Origin: UBA1563 sp037440065
GTDB taxonomy: Bacteria > Bacteroidota > Ignavibacteria > Ignavibacteriales > Ignavibacteriaceae
Length of the DNA stretch: 64,000 nucleotides
Assembly: GCA_037440065.1 (NCBI GenBank)
Contig: JBBIUV010000017.1
Location: forward strand, 620,001 to 684,000
Reading direction: 5' to 3'
Numbering within the stretch: position 1 is the stretch's first letter; each line of letters starts with the position of its first letter. Position numbers and translations under genes: made by a program. This document shows, in pieces, positions 35,590 to 45,484 of the stretch. The notes beneath the pieces are model-generated. The model made no database searches and was not told the origin of the DNA. It worked only from the letters and a program-made list of their open reading frames with translations.

Positions 35590-38394
35590 TTGACTAAAAC
35601 ACATTATCATATTTCCGATACCATAATAAAAACAGTCGCCGGGTTTGCCGTAGGGTATTTATCAAATGAAGAATTAGACCAACTCCTCTCCGATTGGGAA
35701 ACCGAAGCCGGGCAAATTTGTTTTACTCCGAACTCCGAGAATAATCTTCTGAGAATGCTCAACTCGCTGTTCGACAAAGTCTATTTCTTAAAAGATTGTT
35801 TAGCCCATCCCCATTATTCAAAAGCTTTTTTGCGCGTTGCTTCTTTCAGCAATTACTTAACCGATATCGTAGTGAGAAATCCCGAATTTTTATATTGGGC
35901 ACTCAGCAGTGAATCGCTTGAACGGAATCTGAATCAGAAAAAATTTCTACAGGAATCGGAAAAAGCTGTAAACTTATTTAAATCATTTGCCGGAAAAGTG
36001 AATGCCATAAAAGCATTAAAGCGAAAACACATGCTTCGCATCGGTCTGCGCGATAATCTTGGACTTGCTTCGGTTCTGGAAATAACAAACGAACTTTCCA
36101 TCGTTGCAAAATCTCTTTCGGTGCTTCTCTTCTCGATCTGCTACGATGAGGTAAAAGTAAAGTTTCAGATTGAAGAATTAAAGAGAAAATACTGCATCAT
36201 TGCTTTGGGCAAACTCGGTGGGAATGAGTTGAATTACAGTTCCGATATAGACTTAATGATTTTCTACGATAAAAATACTGTTTTGAAAAACGGGAAAGAA
36301 TACCACGAACTGCTCACACAAGCTATTCAGCTTTTTGTTGAACAGGCTTCGCAAGCAACCGATAAGGGATTTCTTTTCCGTGTAGATTTTAGATTGAGGC
36401 CCGATGGTAAAAATTCTCCTCTCGCAAGAACAATTGCCGACACCCTTCGCTATTACGAAAGCCGTGGAGAAGATTGGGAAAGGCAGATGCTGCTAAAAAC
36501 TAGTTATCTTGGCGGCGATGAAAAATTGTATGCAAAGTTTGCCGATTACATTTCAAATTTTATTTTCCCGAAAAATTTTTCTGTCTCCCCAATTGAACAA
36601 ATAAAAAAATTGCGGAAGAATATTCTTGATAAAATTAAATCGGAGCAGAACATTAAACTTTCCCGCGGCGGTATCCGCGATATTGAATTCCCATTACAAG
36701 CTTTACAATTGTTAAACGGCGGGAAGTATCCATCGCTGCAAACCGGCAATTCGCTTATAGCGATTGATGAATTACAAAAATATAACTTACTTAAACCGGG
36801 CGAAGCTGAATTTCTAAAGGAAGCTTACATTTTTTTTAGAAGAATAGAGCACTTCCTTCAGTTGATGAATGATGCACAGACACATACGATTCCGGAATCG
36901 GGAGAAATTTTAGAAAAACTTTCCGCCTTTCTTGAGTTCAGGAACAAAAAAGATTTTGAACGGGAATTAACCGGGACAAAAAATAAAGTTCATGCTTTCT
37001 ACCGATCGGTTACACAAGAAGAAAAACATGAACTCGATTTTTCAAATTTAGCTTTTAAGGATGTACAATCCGCAAAAAGAAATTACCAGTTTCTAAAAAC
37101 CGGCGTAGGAGTGTTCAATCAAAAAACGTTTGATTCTCAAACTATAACTCTATTTGAAAAAATCGAACCTTCATTGATGGAGTATTTATCGCATGCAAAG
37201 CATCCCGATATCGTGCTGCAAACATTTGCCAGAATCATCCGGCATGAAAATTTTCCCTCAATGTGGTATGAAACTTTTCAGAATAAAAAAGTTTTTGAAG
37301 CTTTTCTTACTATTTGTGAATACGGCAAATTCCCCGTTTCGCTATTCGCAGAGGATAATTTCCTAAAGGAATTATTTTTAACAGGAAAAGTATTTGAAAT
37401 GTTGTCTATTGAACAGTCACTGCAATATCCGGTTAAGGCTATTCATTTTCTTCTTTCTGTTCAGCTACTTTTGAAAATTATTTCGACAGAAACAGCTTCT
37501 CAGCTTCTTTCCGAAGTGATATTTTTAAAGTTGCAAAAATCTGTTGCTGTTTTCTTTACTAAAGAAAAAATCGATGTCAGCTGTTTTGTTGCGGTACAAG
37601 GAAGTTTAGCGGTTTCTCAGTTCACCTTTACATCTGATCTCGACCTCATTTTTATGTCTGGAAATGAAAAGGATAATTTTCAACTTGAAAAAACATTTAC
37701 AAAACTTCTTCACTCGTTGCAGAAAGAATTTTCACCGATCGAAGTTGATTGTAGATTGAGACCTGAGGGGAAATCCAGTCAAATGGTGAGGGATTTACAC
37801 AGTTACGAAAATTATTTTGAAACCCGAATCCGCACATGGGAAATGCAAGCCTTGTGTAAATTGGAATTTGTTCATGGCGATCAGACTCTTTTCAACCAAT
37901 TTGAAAAGTTGATCTCAAAAAAAATCAAATCGTTAGATGAAATTATTTTGCGAAATGATATTCTTTCTATGCATAAGCAAGTTGTTGGTTCTTCCAAACT
38001 AAGTGATACCTCAGTCAATTTGAAAAAAGGAATTGGAGGTTTACTCGAAACAGATTTTTTATTGCAATTCTTTATGCTGAAGCACGCTTCACTGTACAAA
38101 TCTCTGCGAAACAAATCAACTAAATTACTTTTGCAAAGTTTGGTTAAACAAAACATTCTTTCCTATGAAGATAGTGATACACTTTTTTATTCAAGGGAAT
38201 TTTTACGAGAACTTGGTGTGCATTCTTTCATTTTATTTGAAGATAAAAAACATCAACTTAATTTTCAGTCGGAAGAATTTCTCATCCTATCAGAATTTCT
38301 TAATTTTGCGGAGAGGAAAGATTTACAAACCAAGATAAAAGAAGCACAAAACAACATCTACATAATTTTTTCAAAACACTTACACAAAACATGA
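35590..38394 (+). CDS. glnE: Glutamine synthetase adenylyltransferase (GlnE-like)
   Basis: 934 residues from a TTG start (35590). Two nucleotidyltransferase domains: the N-terminal one with GKLGGNELNYSSDIDLMIF (about residues 208-226), usually deadenylylating, and the C-terminal one near residue 670 with GSLAVSQFTFTSDLDLIF, where the first Gly-Gly element is degraded. Both keep the SDxDL acids. Length is normal for the family. It adjusts glutamine synthetase activity; the partner P-II gene lies on the other side of secA. Overlaps the DUF2723 gene by 4 bases. Confidence 0.9.
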   Translation: MTKTHYHISDTIIKTVAGFAVGYLSNEELDQLLSDWETEAGQICFTPNSENNLLRMLNSLFDKVYFLKDCLAHPHYSKAFLRVASFSNYLTDIVVRNPEFLYWALSSESLERNLNQKKFLQESEKAVNLFKSFAGKVNAIKALKRKHMLRIGLRDNLGLASVLEITNELSIVAKSLSVLLFSICYDEVKVKFQIEELKRKYCIIALGKLGGNELNYSSDIDLMIFYDKNTVLKNGKEYHELLTQAIQLFVEQASQATDKGFLFRVDFRLRPDGKNSPLARTIADTLRYYESRGEDWERQMLLKTSYLGGDEKLYAKFADYISNFIFPKNFSVSPIEQIKKLRKNILDKIKSEQNIKLSRGGIRDIEFPLQALQLLNGGKYPSLQTGNSLIAIDELQKYNLLKPGEAEFLKEAYIFFRRIEHFLQLMNDAQTHTIPESGEILEKLSAFLEFRNKKDFERELTGTKNKVHAFYRSVTQEEKHELDFSNLAFKDVQSAKRNYQFLKTGVGVFNQKTFDSQTITLFEKIEPSLMEYLSHAKHPDIVLQTFARIIRHENFPSMWYETFQNKKVFEAFLTICEYGKFPVSLFAEDNFLKELFLTGKVFEMLSIEQSLQYPVKAIHFLLSVQLLLKIISTETASQLLSEVIFLKLQKSVAVFFTKEKIDVSCFVAVQGSLAVSQFTFTSDLDLIFMSGNEKDNFQLEKTFTKLLHSLQKEFSPIEVDCRLRPEGKSSQMVRDLHSYENYFETRIRTWEMQALCKLEFVHGDQTLFNQFEKLISKKIKSLDEIILRNDILSMHKQVVGSSKLSDTSVNLKKGIGGLLETDFLLQFFMLKHASLYKSLRNKSTKLLLQSLVKQNILSYEDSDTLFYSREFLRELGVHSFILFEDKKHQLNFQSEEFLILSEFLNFAERKDLQTKIKEAQNNIYIIFSKHLHKT

Positions 38395-40346
38395 TGATAA
38401 ATTTTCTTAAAAAAGTTTACGGACTGCTTGCGGGTATAATTGTATTTATTCTCTATCTCTTTACCCTTGCACCAACAGTTACACAACTTGACGCCGGTGA
38501 ACTTGCAACGGTGCAGGTATTATTGGGCATTGCGCATCCAACAGGATATCCACTGTTTACAATGCTTGGCCATCTCTTTCTTCAACTCCCTTTAAACTTT
38601 TCAGTTATTTATCGCGCTAATTTACTTGCTGCTTTCTGGACCGCGGGATCGGTTACGATATTTATATATACTATCAAATTGGTAATTGATAACATTGTAC
38701 TTTTCAAATCGAAAAAGAATGAAGAAGAGAAGAAAAAATCAAACAAGAAAAAGGCAAAAAAAACTTCGCAAGTATTAATGCCAACACGGATCATAATTCC
38801 CGAACTTACAAAATATTTATCTGCACTTTTCGGAGGATTGTTTTTAGCCGTCTCTAAGACTTTTTGGATGCAGAGCACGTCGGTTGAAGTTTATTCACTT
38901 CACTTGTTTTTAATCTCAATAATCATTTACACACTGATTCTGGCATTCACAAAATCAAACAATGTTGAAGCACCGAAACATTACTACTGGTATATCCTGG
39001 CGATTGCATTGGCGTTTGGATTTTCGAACCACATGACAACATTGTTGATCTTACCCGCGGTTGCCTATCTTTATTTTGTTACGTTCGGATTTAAGTTGGC
39101 TTCATTTAAACGCATTGGATTGATGCTGTTGATTTTCTTTCCCATACTAATTTCAATCTATGCTTACTTGCCGATTCGTGCGGGACAAAATCCTTTACTT
39201 AACTGGGGAAACCCTCTTGATCTAGAAAGGATTCTCCGACACATCTCCGGCAAACAATATCAAGTTTGGCTTTTTTCATCAACTGATGCTGCGAAAAAAC
39301 AACTCGCTTACTTTTTTGAAAATTTTCCGCTTGAGTTCAACATTGGATTAATTCTAACCGTTATTGGATTCTTCGCAGCGTTCGTTCACAGCAAAAAATT
39401 CTTTTTCTTTACTTTGATTACTTTTTTTTCGACGGTTCTGTATTCTATAAATTATGACATTAACGATATTGATTCATACTTTTTGCTGGCATATATCGCT
39501 GTGGCATTTCTTATTTCGTTTGGAGTACTTCAAATATTTATTCTTCTAAAAGATCGACACCTCGGGTACGCACTTCCAATTCCGTTGCTGATTATTTTTC
39601 TCCTGATACAATCGTACATTACCTTCGGTAAAGTCGATCAGCATGATGTTTACCTCTTCGAAGATTATACAAAAGCTTCATTACAGTCATGCAAAAAAGA
39701 AGCATTGATTATTTCGTATCAGTGGGATTTCCTCATTTCACCTGCTTATTATCTTCAGCAGGTGGAAAAGTTTAGACCGGACGTTCACATTATCGACAAA
39801 GAACTTCTACGCAGAAGCTGGTACTTTAGTCAACTGAACAACAATCATCCGCAAATTATTGCCGGTGTTTCCTCCACAATTGATCAGTTCAAAGAAGCGC
39901 TTGTACCTTTTGAACGCGAAGGACAATTTGATCCGGTGCTGCTCGAAAATCTTTATCAAAGTCTGTTAAAAGGATTGATAGAGACTAATATTGATAAACG
40001 CGAGATTTACCTTGGCGCCGAGTTAGTTATGAATGAAATGCAGAAAGGTGAATTCAAACTTCCTGATGGATACACGGTTGTTCCAGATATTTTCTTCTTC
40101 AAAGTAGTAAAGACAAATAAATACGTTCATGCTGATAATCCGGTTTTTCATTTAAGATTTCCCAAACAAAATAATTATTACGTTAATTTTGTTGCGGATA
40201 TGACCGGCTCGATGTTGGTAAGACGCGCCTTGTACGAAATGCAATTTGATAACCGCGCGCGTGCAAAAGTCTATATCAAAAAATTAAAAGCGGAATTCCC
40301 GGACTTTGCTATTCCCGCCGGTTTGGCTGAGGTGATTGAAAAATAA
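38391..40346 (+). CDS. DUF2723 integral membrane protein (glycosyltransferase-C-like)
   Basis: 651 residues with about ten transmembrane helices and a C-terminal extra-membrane part. The N-terminal segment LAPTVTQLDAGELATVQ and AHPTGYPLFTMLGHLF are the DUF2723 hallmarks; the Asp after APT corresponds to the acidic loop of GT-C enzymes. A Lys-rich cytoplasmic loop follows helix 3. Family members are linked to protein O-mannosylation or T9SS-related glycosylation. Translationally coupled to glnE by ATGA. Confidence 0.88.
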   Translation: MMINFLKKVYGLLAGIIVFILYLFTLAPTVTQLDAGELATVQVLLGIAHPTGYPLFTMLGHLFLQLPLNFSVIYRANLLAAFWTAGSVTIFIYTIKLVIDNIVLFKSKKNEEEKKKSNKKKAKKTSQVLMPTRIIIPELTKYLSALFGGLFLAVSKTFWMQSTSVEVYSLHLFLISIIIYTLILAFTKSNNVEAPKHYYWYILAIALAFGFSNHMTTLLILPAVAYLYFVTFGFKLASFKRIGLMLLIFFPILISIYAYLPIRAGQNPLLNWGNPLDLERILRHISGKQYQVWLFSSTDAAKKQLAYFFENFPLEFNIGLILTVIGFFAAFVHSKKFFFFTLITFFSTVLYSINYDINDIDSYFLLAYIAVAFLISFGVLQIFILLKDRHLGYALPIPLLIIFLLIQSYITFGKVDQHDVYLFEDYTKASLQSCKKEALIISYQWDFLISPAYYLQQVEKFRPDVHIIDKELLRRSWYFSQLNNNHPQIIAGVSSTIDQFKEALVPFEREGQFDPVLLENLYQSLLKGLIETNIDKREIYLGAELVMNEMQKGEFKLPDGYTVVPDIFFFKVVKTNKYVHADNPVFHLRFPKQNNYYVNFVADMTGSMLVRRALYEMQFDNRARAKVYIKKLKAEFPDFAIPAGLAEVIEK

Positions 40347-40364
40347 AATTATTCTATTCACTGA

Positions 40365-40395
40365 TTTGAATATATCTTTTCGCAAACTATTTTTG
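40365..40395 (+). promoter_or_regulatory. FCB-type promoter of the two-component operon
   Basis: TTTG (40365-40368), exactly 19 bases, TATTTTTG (40388-40395): a full match to the Bacteroidota -33 TTTG / -7 TAnnTTTG pattern. Start codon at 40441 gives a leader of about 40 bases. Confidence 0.6.
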
Positions 40396-40440
40396 CCATT
40401 GTTATGTAGTTGGTTCTAAACTAAAACCTGAGTGACCCTA

Positions 40441-42894
40441 ATGCTGAATATTTCTCGCAAAGTACAGTATTTGTTATTGCTCGACTTCCTCCTAATAATC
40501 ATTTCCCTGTGGGGGATAAGAAATTTTTATTTAAAACCCGCTCTTCCGTTTACAACACTCCAAGCCAACAATGCAATTGTCATTCAGCAAAATAATTCCG
40601 ATTCATACCGGTTTCTAAACAATGCTGTTTTGCTAACTCTTAATAACATAAATTTTGATTCAAATGAAGAAATTGAAACTTATCTGGATGGTTTTAGAAT
40701 TGGAGATACTGTTGCGTTGCGCTTGCTACAAAACGAAACAGAAAAAATAATTACGATTAAACTCGTCTCCTACTATTCCCTTTTCTATGTTTTCGTCGCC
40801 GCTATTACGGGATTCTTTTTCATTTTTGTACCGGTTGTCGTTGTTCTAAAAAAAGGATTAACTACGCAGACACAAACCTATCATTGGGTCATGGTTGCAA
40901 GCGGATTAATTATTCTAAATACCTGGGGAACTTACAACTCTACTTTCTTTGGAATCAGTTTTGCCTCGCGGTTCATTTTTCATATTGCTTATGCTTTTTT
41001 CTCTTCGATATTTCTCCATTTTACATTGGTTTTTCCGATTGAAAATAGTCGGCGAAAACCGAAAATACTGTTTATGTACGGATTCTCTTTTTTGCTTTCA
41101 ATTGCTACGCTTCATTTTTACGGTGTGAGTATCGCACATCCCTCTTTTTTAACAATTCACGATTATGTTTTTGTTTTTAATATAAGCAGATATTTTGTAC
41201 TCATTTGTTTATTGCTTGGAGTTGTAAATTTTACTGTCTCATATCGGCAGGCAAAAACTATTGCCGATAAAAAGAAACTTAAATGGTTACTCTTTGGATT
41301 GACTATTGGTCCCTTAACTTTTGCACTTTTGTGGGTTTTACCATTGGCTTTTATTGGAAGAGGATTGATACCGGAAGAGCTTTTATTGATCGTGCTTTTG
41401 ATCATTCCCTTTACCTTTTCAATTTCAATTCTGAAATATCACTTATGGGACATTGATAGAGTTATCAACAGAAGTGTTGTCTATTCAATTTTATTTGCCG
41501 GTATAATTGCCACTTATTTTGTTGTTGTACTATTCGCCTCCTCATTTACAACAAAAGAAGGGGGAACATTTCCAATAGTAATTACTGTAGCTATTATTGC
41601 TTTGTTTGTGCAATCACTTAAAAGAAAAGTGGAAACATTTGTAGATAAGACTTTTTTTCGGGTACAATATGATTTTCGTTTTGCAGTAAAAAAAGTTTTA
41701 CAGGAATTAAGTGACTGCACAAGTCTGTCTCAACTTTCTGCAGCTTGCATAAACGGTATCGTTCACTTTATCCCAGTTAAAAACATTGCAATGGCTTCAG
41801 TTGAAAGGGAAAGCGGTGTTTGTCAAATCCTTTCCCAGCACGGAACCGGGATTTCACTTAAACATAAGTTCTGGATTAAAAGAGACAAAGTAGAGCGTTT
41901 GACGATGAAGCATGTAGCGCTGCAAGAAATGTTTGAAGGAGAAATAAATTCTTTTATGGGAGATCCGAGATTGTTCAGACGGCTCGGCTTTGCTATTCTA
42001 TTACCTTTAAAAAATTCAGCTGATCAGATTCATGCAATGTTATTAATTGGTGAAAGAAAATCTGAACAAAAATTTAGTTATGAAGATTTTGATCTTCTTT
42101 ATCAAATAGCTGCACAAACAAGCATTATGTATGAGCGGATTCTCCTTCAACAAAAAGCAATGCTGGATGCAATCGAAAAGCAAAAGTTAGTCGAGTTAAA
42201 CGAACTTAAATCGCTCTTCGTTTCCTCGGTAACTCACGATCTTAAAACACCGTTAACTTCAATTAAAATGTTTGCTGAGTTGATTGAAGATTCTCCAAAC
42301 ATTTCAGCTGAAAAGAAGAATGAATACCTGAGGATAATTCAAGGTGAAACTTCACGTTTAAGCCGCTTGATCGACAATGTGCTTGATCTGGCAAAGATTG
42401 AGCGGGGAACCAAAGATTATCATTTAGAAGAAACTGATTTGAATCAAATTGTAAATTCTGTTATTGGCATAATGGAATACCAAATTAAAATGAATGAGTT
42501 TGAACTTGTGGTATCCACTGCTCCAGATTTATTGTCAATTATAGCGGACAAAGATGCCATTGAAGAGGCGCTGATCAATTTGATCTCAAACTCGATTAAA
42601 TACTCGAAAGAAAACAAAAAAATTACCATTACAACGTCATGCGAAGATTCCCATCCGAAGGTCTCGGTAAAAGATGAGGGAATTGGGATTGGACGAGAAG
42701 ATCTGCAAAAAATATTTGAACCGTACGAACGGTTAAATAACGATCATGTTAAAAGTAAGAGCGGGACAGGAATCGGTTTAACCGTTGTAAAACATATTGC
42801 TCAGGCGCATAATGCCGAGATAAAGATAAAGAGTGCACCTGGAGAAGGGACGGAATTTATTATCATGTTTGAAAGTTTTTCTTCAAATAAATAA
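40441..42894 (+). CDS. Membrane sensor histidine kinase with PDZ-like and GAF domains
   Basis: About 817 residues from the ATG at 40441 (a GTG at 40432 is possible). An N-terminal TM, a PDZ-like periplasmic part (residues about 35-115, with NAVLLTLNNINFDSNEEIE), about seven further helices (about 120-380), a GAF-like domain (about 440-570), HisKA with H599 in SSVTHDLKTPLTS, and HATPase_c with NLISNSIKYS, VKDEGIGIGREDL and SGTGIGLTVVKH. The downstream response regulators are its likely partners. Signal unknown. Confidence 0.88.
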   Translation: MLNISRKVQYLLLLDFLLIIISLWGIRNFYLKPALPFTTLQANNAIVIQQNNSDSYRFLNNAVLLTLNNINFDSNEEIETYLDGFRIGDTVALRLLQNETEKIITIKLVSYYSLFYVFVAAITGFFFIFVPVVVVLKKGLTTQTQTYHWVMVASGLIILNTWGTYNSTFFGISFASRFIFHIAYAFFSSIFLHFTLVFPIENSRRKPKILFMYGFSFLLSIATLHFYGVSIAHPSFLTIHDYVFVFNISRYFVLICLLLGVVNFTVSYRQAKTIADKKKLKWLLFGLTIGPLTFALLWVLPLAFIGRGLIPEELLLIVLLIIPFTFSISILKYHLWDIDRVINRSVVYSILFAGIIATYFVVVLFASSFTTKEGGTFPIVITVAIIALFVQSLKRKVETFVDKTFFRVQYDFRFAVKKVLQELSDCTSLSQLSAACINGIVHFIPVKNIAMASVERESGVCQILSQHGTGISLKHKFWIKRDKVERLTMKHVALQEMFEGEINSFMGDPRLFRRLGFAILLPLKNSADQIHAMLLIGERKSEQKFSYEDFDLLYQIAAQTSIMYERILLQQKAMLDAIEKQKLVELNELKSLFVSSVTHDLKTPLTSIKMFAELIEDSPNISAEKKNEYLRIIQGETSRLSRLIDNVLDLAKIERGTKDYHLEETDLNQIVNSVIGIMEYQIKMNEFELVVSTAPDLLSIIADKDAIEEALINLISNSIKYSKENKKITITTSCEDSHPKVSVKDEGIGIGREDLQKIFEPYERLNNDHVKSKSGTGIGLTVVKHIAQAHNAEIKIKSAPGEGTEFIIMFESFSSNK

Positions 42895-42904
42895 TGAGGA
42901 AGTT

Positions 42905-43576
42905 ATGACAAAAATATTGGTTGTTGAAGATGATGCTGCAATCCGAAGAGGTGTTAAGGAAGCATTGCAGAATGAAAAATATATAGTTGAAACGGCTTCA
43001 GATGGATTAGAAGGATTGGATGCTGCGCTTTCATTTAATCCCGATCTTATAATCAGTGATATTAATATGCCGAATTTGGATGGATATGGATTGATTAATA
43101 AACTTCAAGAAAATGATGAAACGAAAACCATTCCTTTTATTTTTCTTTCGATCAAAGCAGAGAATAAAGATGTGTTGAAAGGTCTTCAACTGGGCGCTGA
43201 CGATTATCTTCCTAAACCTTTTCATATTGCTGAATTACTTGCAAAAGTAAAACTGCGGTTGGAAAAAGTTCAAAGAATAAAAGAAACCGAATTATTAAAA
43301 GAACGAGAAAAACTGAGAAAGTATCTTTGCGATATTATGAAAAAACCGCTAATCTCTATCAAAGGATACGCTGAAATATTAGCAGAGGATTTAGGGAATA
43401 CCGATCATTATAAACTTGCCCTTGAAATTAGAGACAGCGCAATTGTATTGGACGAAGTGCTCTCCCGCTATTTGGAATATGCGAGAAAAGAATTGAAAAC
43501 TGCCCGAAATAATGATGACGACCTAAAGTCAATCCAGGAGCAGTTGGAAGAATTATTAACAAAATTATGCAGATGA
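42905..43576 (+). CDS. Response regulator with a histidine-less DHp-like tail
   Basis: 223 residues from the ATG at 42905, preceded by GAGGAAG. REC domain with D52 (ISDINMPNLDG) and K104 (LPKPF). Instead of a DNA-binding domain, residues about 125-223 form two helices whose core CDIMKKPLISIKGYAEIL aligns with THDLKTPLTSIKMFAELI of the upstream kinase, with Asp143 in the place of the phospho-His. It may heterodimerise with kinase DHp helices. No output motif is otherwise visible. Confidence 0.85.
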   Translation: MTKILVVEDDAAIRRGVKEALQNEKYIVETASDGLEGLDAALSFNPDLIISDINMPNLDGYGLINKLQENDETKTIPFIFLSIKAENKDVLKGLQLGADDYLPKPFHIAELLAKVKLRLEKVQRIKETELLKEREKLRKYLCDIMKKPLISIKGYAEILAEDLGNTDHYKLALEIRDSAIVLDEVLSRYLEYARKELKTARNNDDDLKSIQEQLEELLTKLCR

Positions 43577-43587
43577 GTAGAGGAATG

Positions 43588-44289
43588 ATGAAAAAAATAT
43601 TGGTTGTTGAGGACGATGTTACCATCCGCAAGGGATTAGTAGAATCGCTAAAGCAAGAAAGTTATGAAGTCTTTCATACCGGCAACGGTGACGAAGCGTT
43701 TTCTCTCGTGTTATCTGAGAAACCAGACATGATCATTCTCGACCTTATGCTTCCCGGTAAAAATGGTTTTGAGATCTGCCGTGATTTGAGAATGAAAAAC
43801 ATTGCCACGCCGATTATTATGTTAACAGCTAAATCAGAAGAAGTTGATAAAATACTTGGTCTTGAAATCGGAGCAGATGACTACGTTACAAAACCGTTCA
43901 GCATTAGAGAACTCTTAGCGCGGATTAAAGCTCATTTGAGGCGAACTGAAATTCCGCATAACGGAATTGAAGATGCCTCATTCGGAGAAATTTATATCAA
44001 CTTCAAGAAACACGAAGCCGTGAAGGGTAAAACTCAACTGACCTTTTCTTCCATGGAATTAAAAATTCTGAAATACTTTGTTGAACATGAAGGTGAAGTT
44101 ATTTCCCGCGAAGATTTATTAAATAATGTTTGGGGATTTGAAACCTTCCCAACAACACGCACGGTTGATAATTTTATACTCTCTATCAGAAAACAAATCG
44201 AGGTTAATCCATCAGAGCCAAAACACTTACTAACTGTTCACAAAGCCGGGTACAAATTTGTGAAGGATACAAAGAGTGAAAGCAAGTAA
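43588..44289 (+). CDS. OmpR/PhoB-family response regulator
   Basis: About 233 residues from the ATG at 43588; AGAGG precedes it. REC domain with acidic pocket EDD (8-10), phospho-acceptor D52 (ILDLMLPG) and KPFSIRELLARIK; C-terminal winged helix with TFSSMELKILKYFVEHE, VWGFE and TRTVDNFILSIRKQIE. A DNA-binding transcription regulator, downstream of kinase and tail-bearing regulator in one operon. The next gene starts within its 3' end. Confidence 0.94.
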   Translation: MKKILVVEDDVTIRKGLVESLKQESYEVFHTGNGDEAFSLVLSEKPDMIILDLMLPGKNGFEICRDLRMKNIATPIIMLTAKSEEVDKILGLEIGADDYVTKPFSIRELLARIKAHLRRTEIPHNGIEDASFGEIYINFKKHEAVKGKTQLTFSSMELKILKYFVEHEGEVISREDLLNNVWGFETFPTTRTVDNFILSIRKQIEVNPSEPKHLLTVHKAGYKFVKDTKSESK

Positions 44290-45364
44290 ATTGGTTTTAT
44301 TAAAAATTATTGCTCTTATTTTCTTTTTTGGATTTCCGGTTTATTGCCAGAACTCGACTACCGATTCAATAAAAAATAAATCGTCAATTGAATTACTTCC
44401 AATACTTTCATACGATACCGATGCCGGATTCGGATTTGGAGGTAAAGCCTTTTTCTTTAATCAAGTTTTAACGAATGAATCGTTCGATATAATTCTATTT
44501 GCAAGCACAAAAGGAGAACGGTGGCTTCGGTTTGTATTTTCATATCCGGATTTTGAATTCCGTCAGGGGACGATCTATCCTTTTGCAATTGATTTTACTG
44601 TAGATTATGACGTTTGGATAAAGAATGGATTTTATGGCTGGAATAATTTTTCACCTTCCGAAAAGGAATTTTACAGAAAAGGTATTTTTGAAACGAGTTT
44701 ACTTTCGAGTTTTGGACTATCTAAAGAATTCGTACTGCAATGTGGCCTAGGTTTTAAAAATTATCGTCTTTCAAATTTCGAAAAAGAGAAAGCACTCATT
44801 GCTGTTTTTTCCAAAGAAGGAAAACATAGCATTTCACTTCCGTTTTTAACAGCTGGGGGAAGATTCGATTCAAGAAATAGTTTTATAAATCCGACACAAG
44901 GATTTCAAACCACATTAAATTTAGAATATGGGGTCTCTTCAATCAAGTATGTGAAAAGCGCTGTAGAGATGATGTACTATCTTCCGCTGCTAAGTGATCA
45001 AGCTGTTTCTGCATTTCATCTTTCCTTAAAAGATTGTAAAACTGACTCGCTAAATTTTTTATTGCTGCCTTCACTTGGCGGAAACAATACCTTACGCGGA
45101 TATCCGCAAGATAGATTTATAAACAACACTGCCATGTACTGCAACGCTGAACTTCGTTTCAAACTTTACAACCGCTTAGGCGGAATTGCCGGATTGGACT
45201 TCGGCAAAACATGGAATGTGGTTCCCAAAATTGATCTCTCGAACTGGATTTATTCCCCAGTCGTCGGACTGCGCTATTACATGGATAATTTTATTGTTCG
45301 TGCTGATTTTTCAATTAGTAAAGAGACTTCCGGTTTCTATTTAAACTTTGGTCACATCTTTTAG
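44276..45364 (+). CDS. BamA/TamA-like (D15) outer-membrane barrel without POTRA
   Basis: 362 residues from a GTG at 44276, overlapping the regulator by 14 bases. Signal peptide (LLKIIALIFFFGFPVYCQ). The whole mature part looks like a beta-barrel; the Omp85/D15 signature LGGNNTLRGYPQDRF stands at about residue 270 and the protein ends in aromatic GHIF. There is no POTRA domain, so it may be a patatin-like-family barrel or a stress-induced porin rather than a BamA proper. Coupled to the two-component operon. Confidence 0.82.
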   Translation: MKASKLVLLKIIALIFFFGFPVYCQNSTTDSIKNKSSIELLPILSYDTDAGFGFGGKAFFFNQVLTNESFDIILFASTKGERWLRFVFSYPDFEFRQGTIYPFAIDFTVDYDVWIKNGFYGWNNFSPSEKEFYRKGIFETSLLSSFGLSKEFVLQCGLGFKNYRLSNFEKEKALIAVFSKEGKHSISLPFLTAGGRFDSRNSFINPTQGFQTTLNLEYGVSSIKYVKSAVEMMYYLPLLSDQAVSAFHLSLKDCKTDSLNFLLLPSLGGNNTLRGYPQDRFINNTAMYCNAELRFKLYNRLGGIAGLDFGKTWNVVPKIDLSNWIYSPVVGLRYYMDNFIVRADFSISKETSGFYLNFGHIF

Positions 45365-45420
45365 TCAATTTACTTCGCTTCATTTCGGCTACAATACTTT
45401 TACAACCCGCTGACATTTCC

Positions 45421-45454
45421 ATGACAACTCTCCATTAAGGATGAAATAGTTTTG
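45421..45454 (+). promoter_or_regulatory. Candidate promoter of the exported protein genes
   Basis: TAGTTTTG (45447-45454) fits TAnnTTTG; ATGACA lies at 45421-45426, 20 bases upstream. The -33 element is weak. The start codon is at 45485. Confidence 0.35.
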
Positions 45455-45484
45455 CACCAGAAATTAAAACAGAAAGGTGCAATC

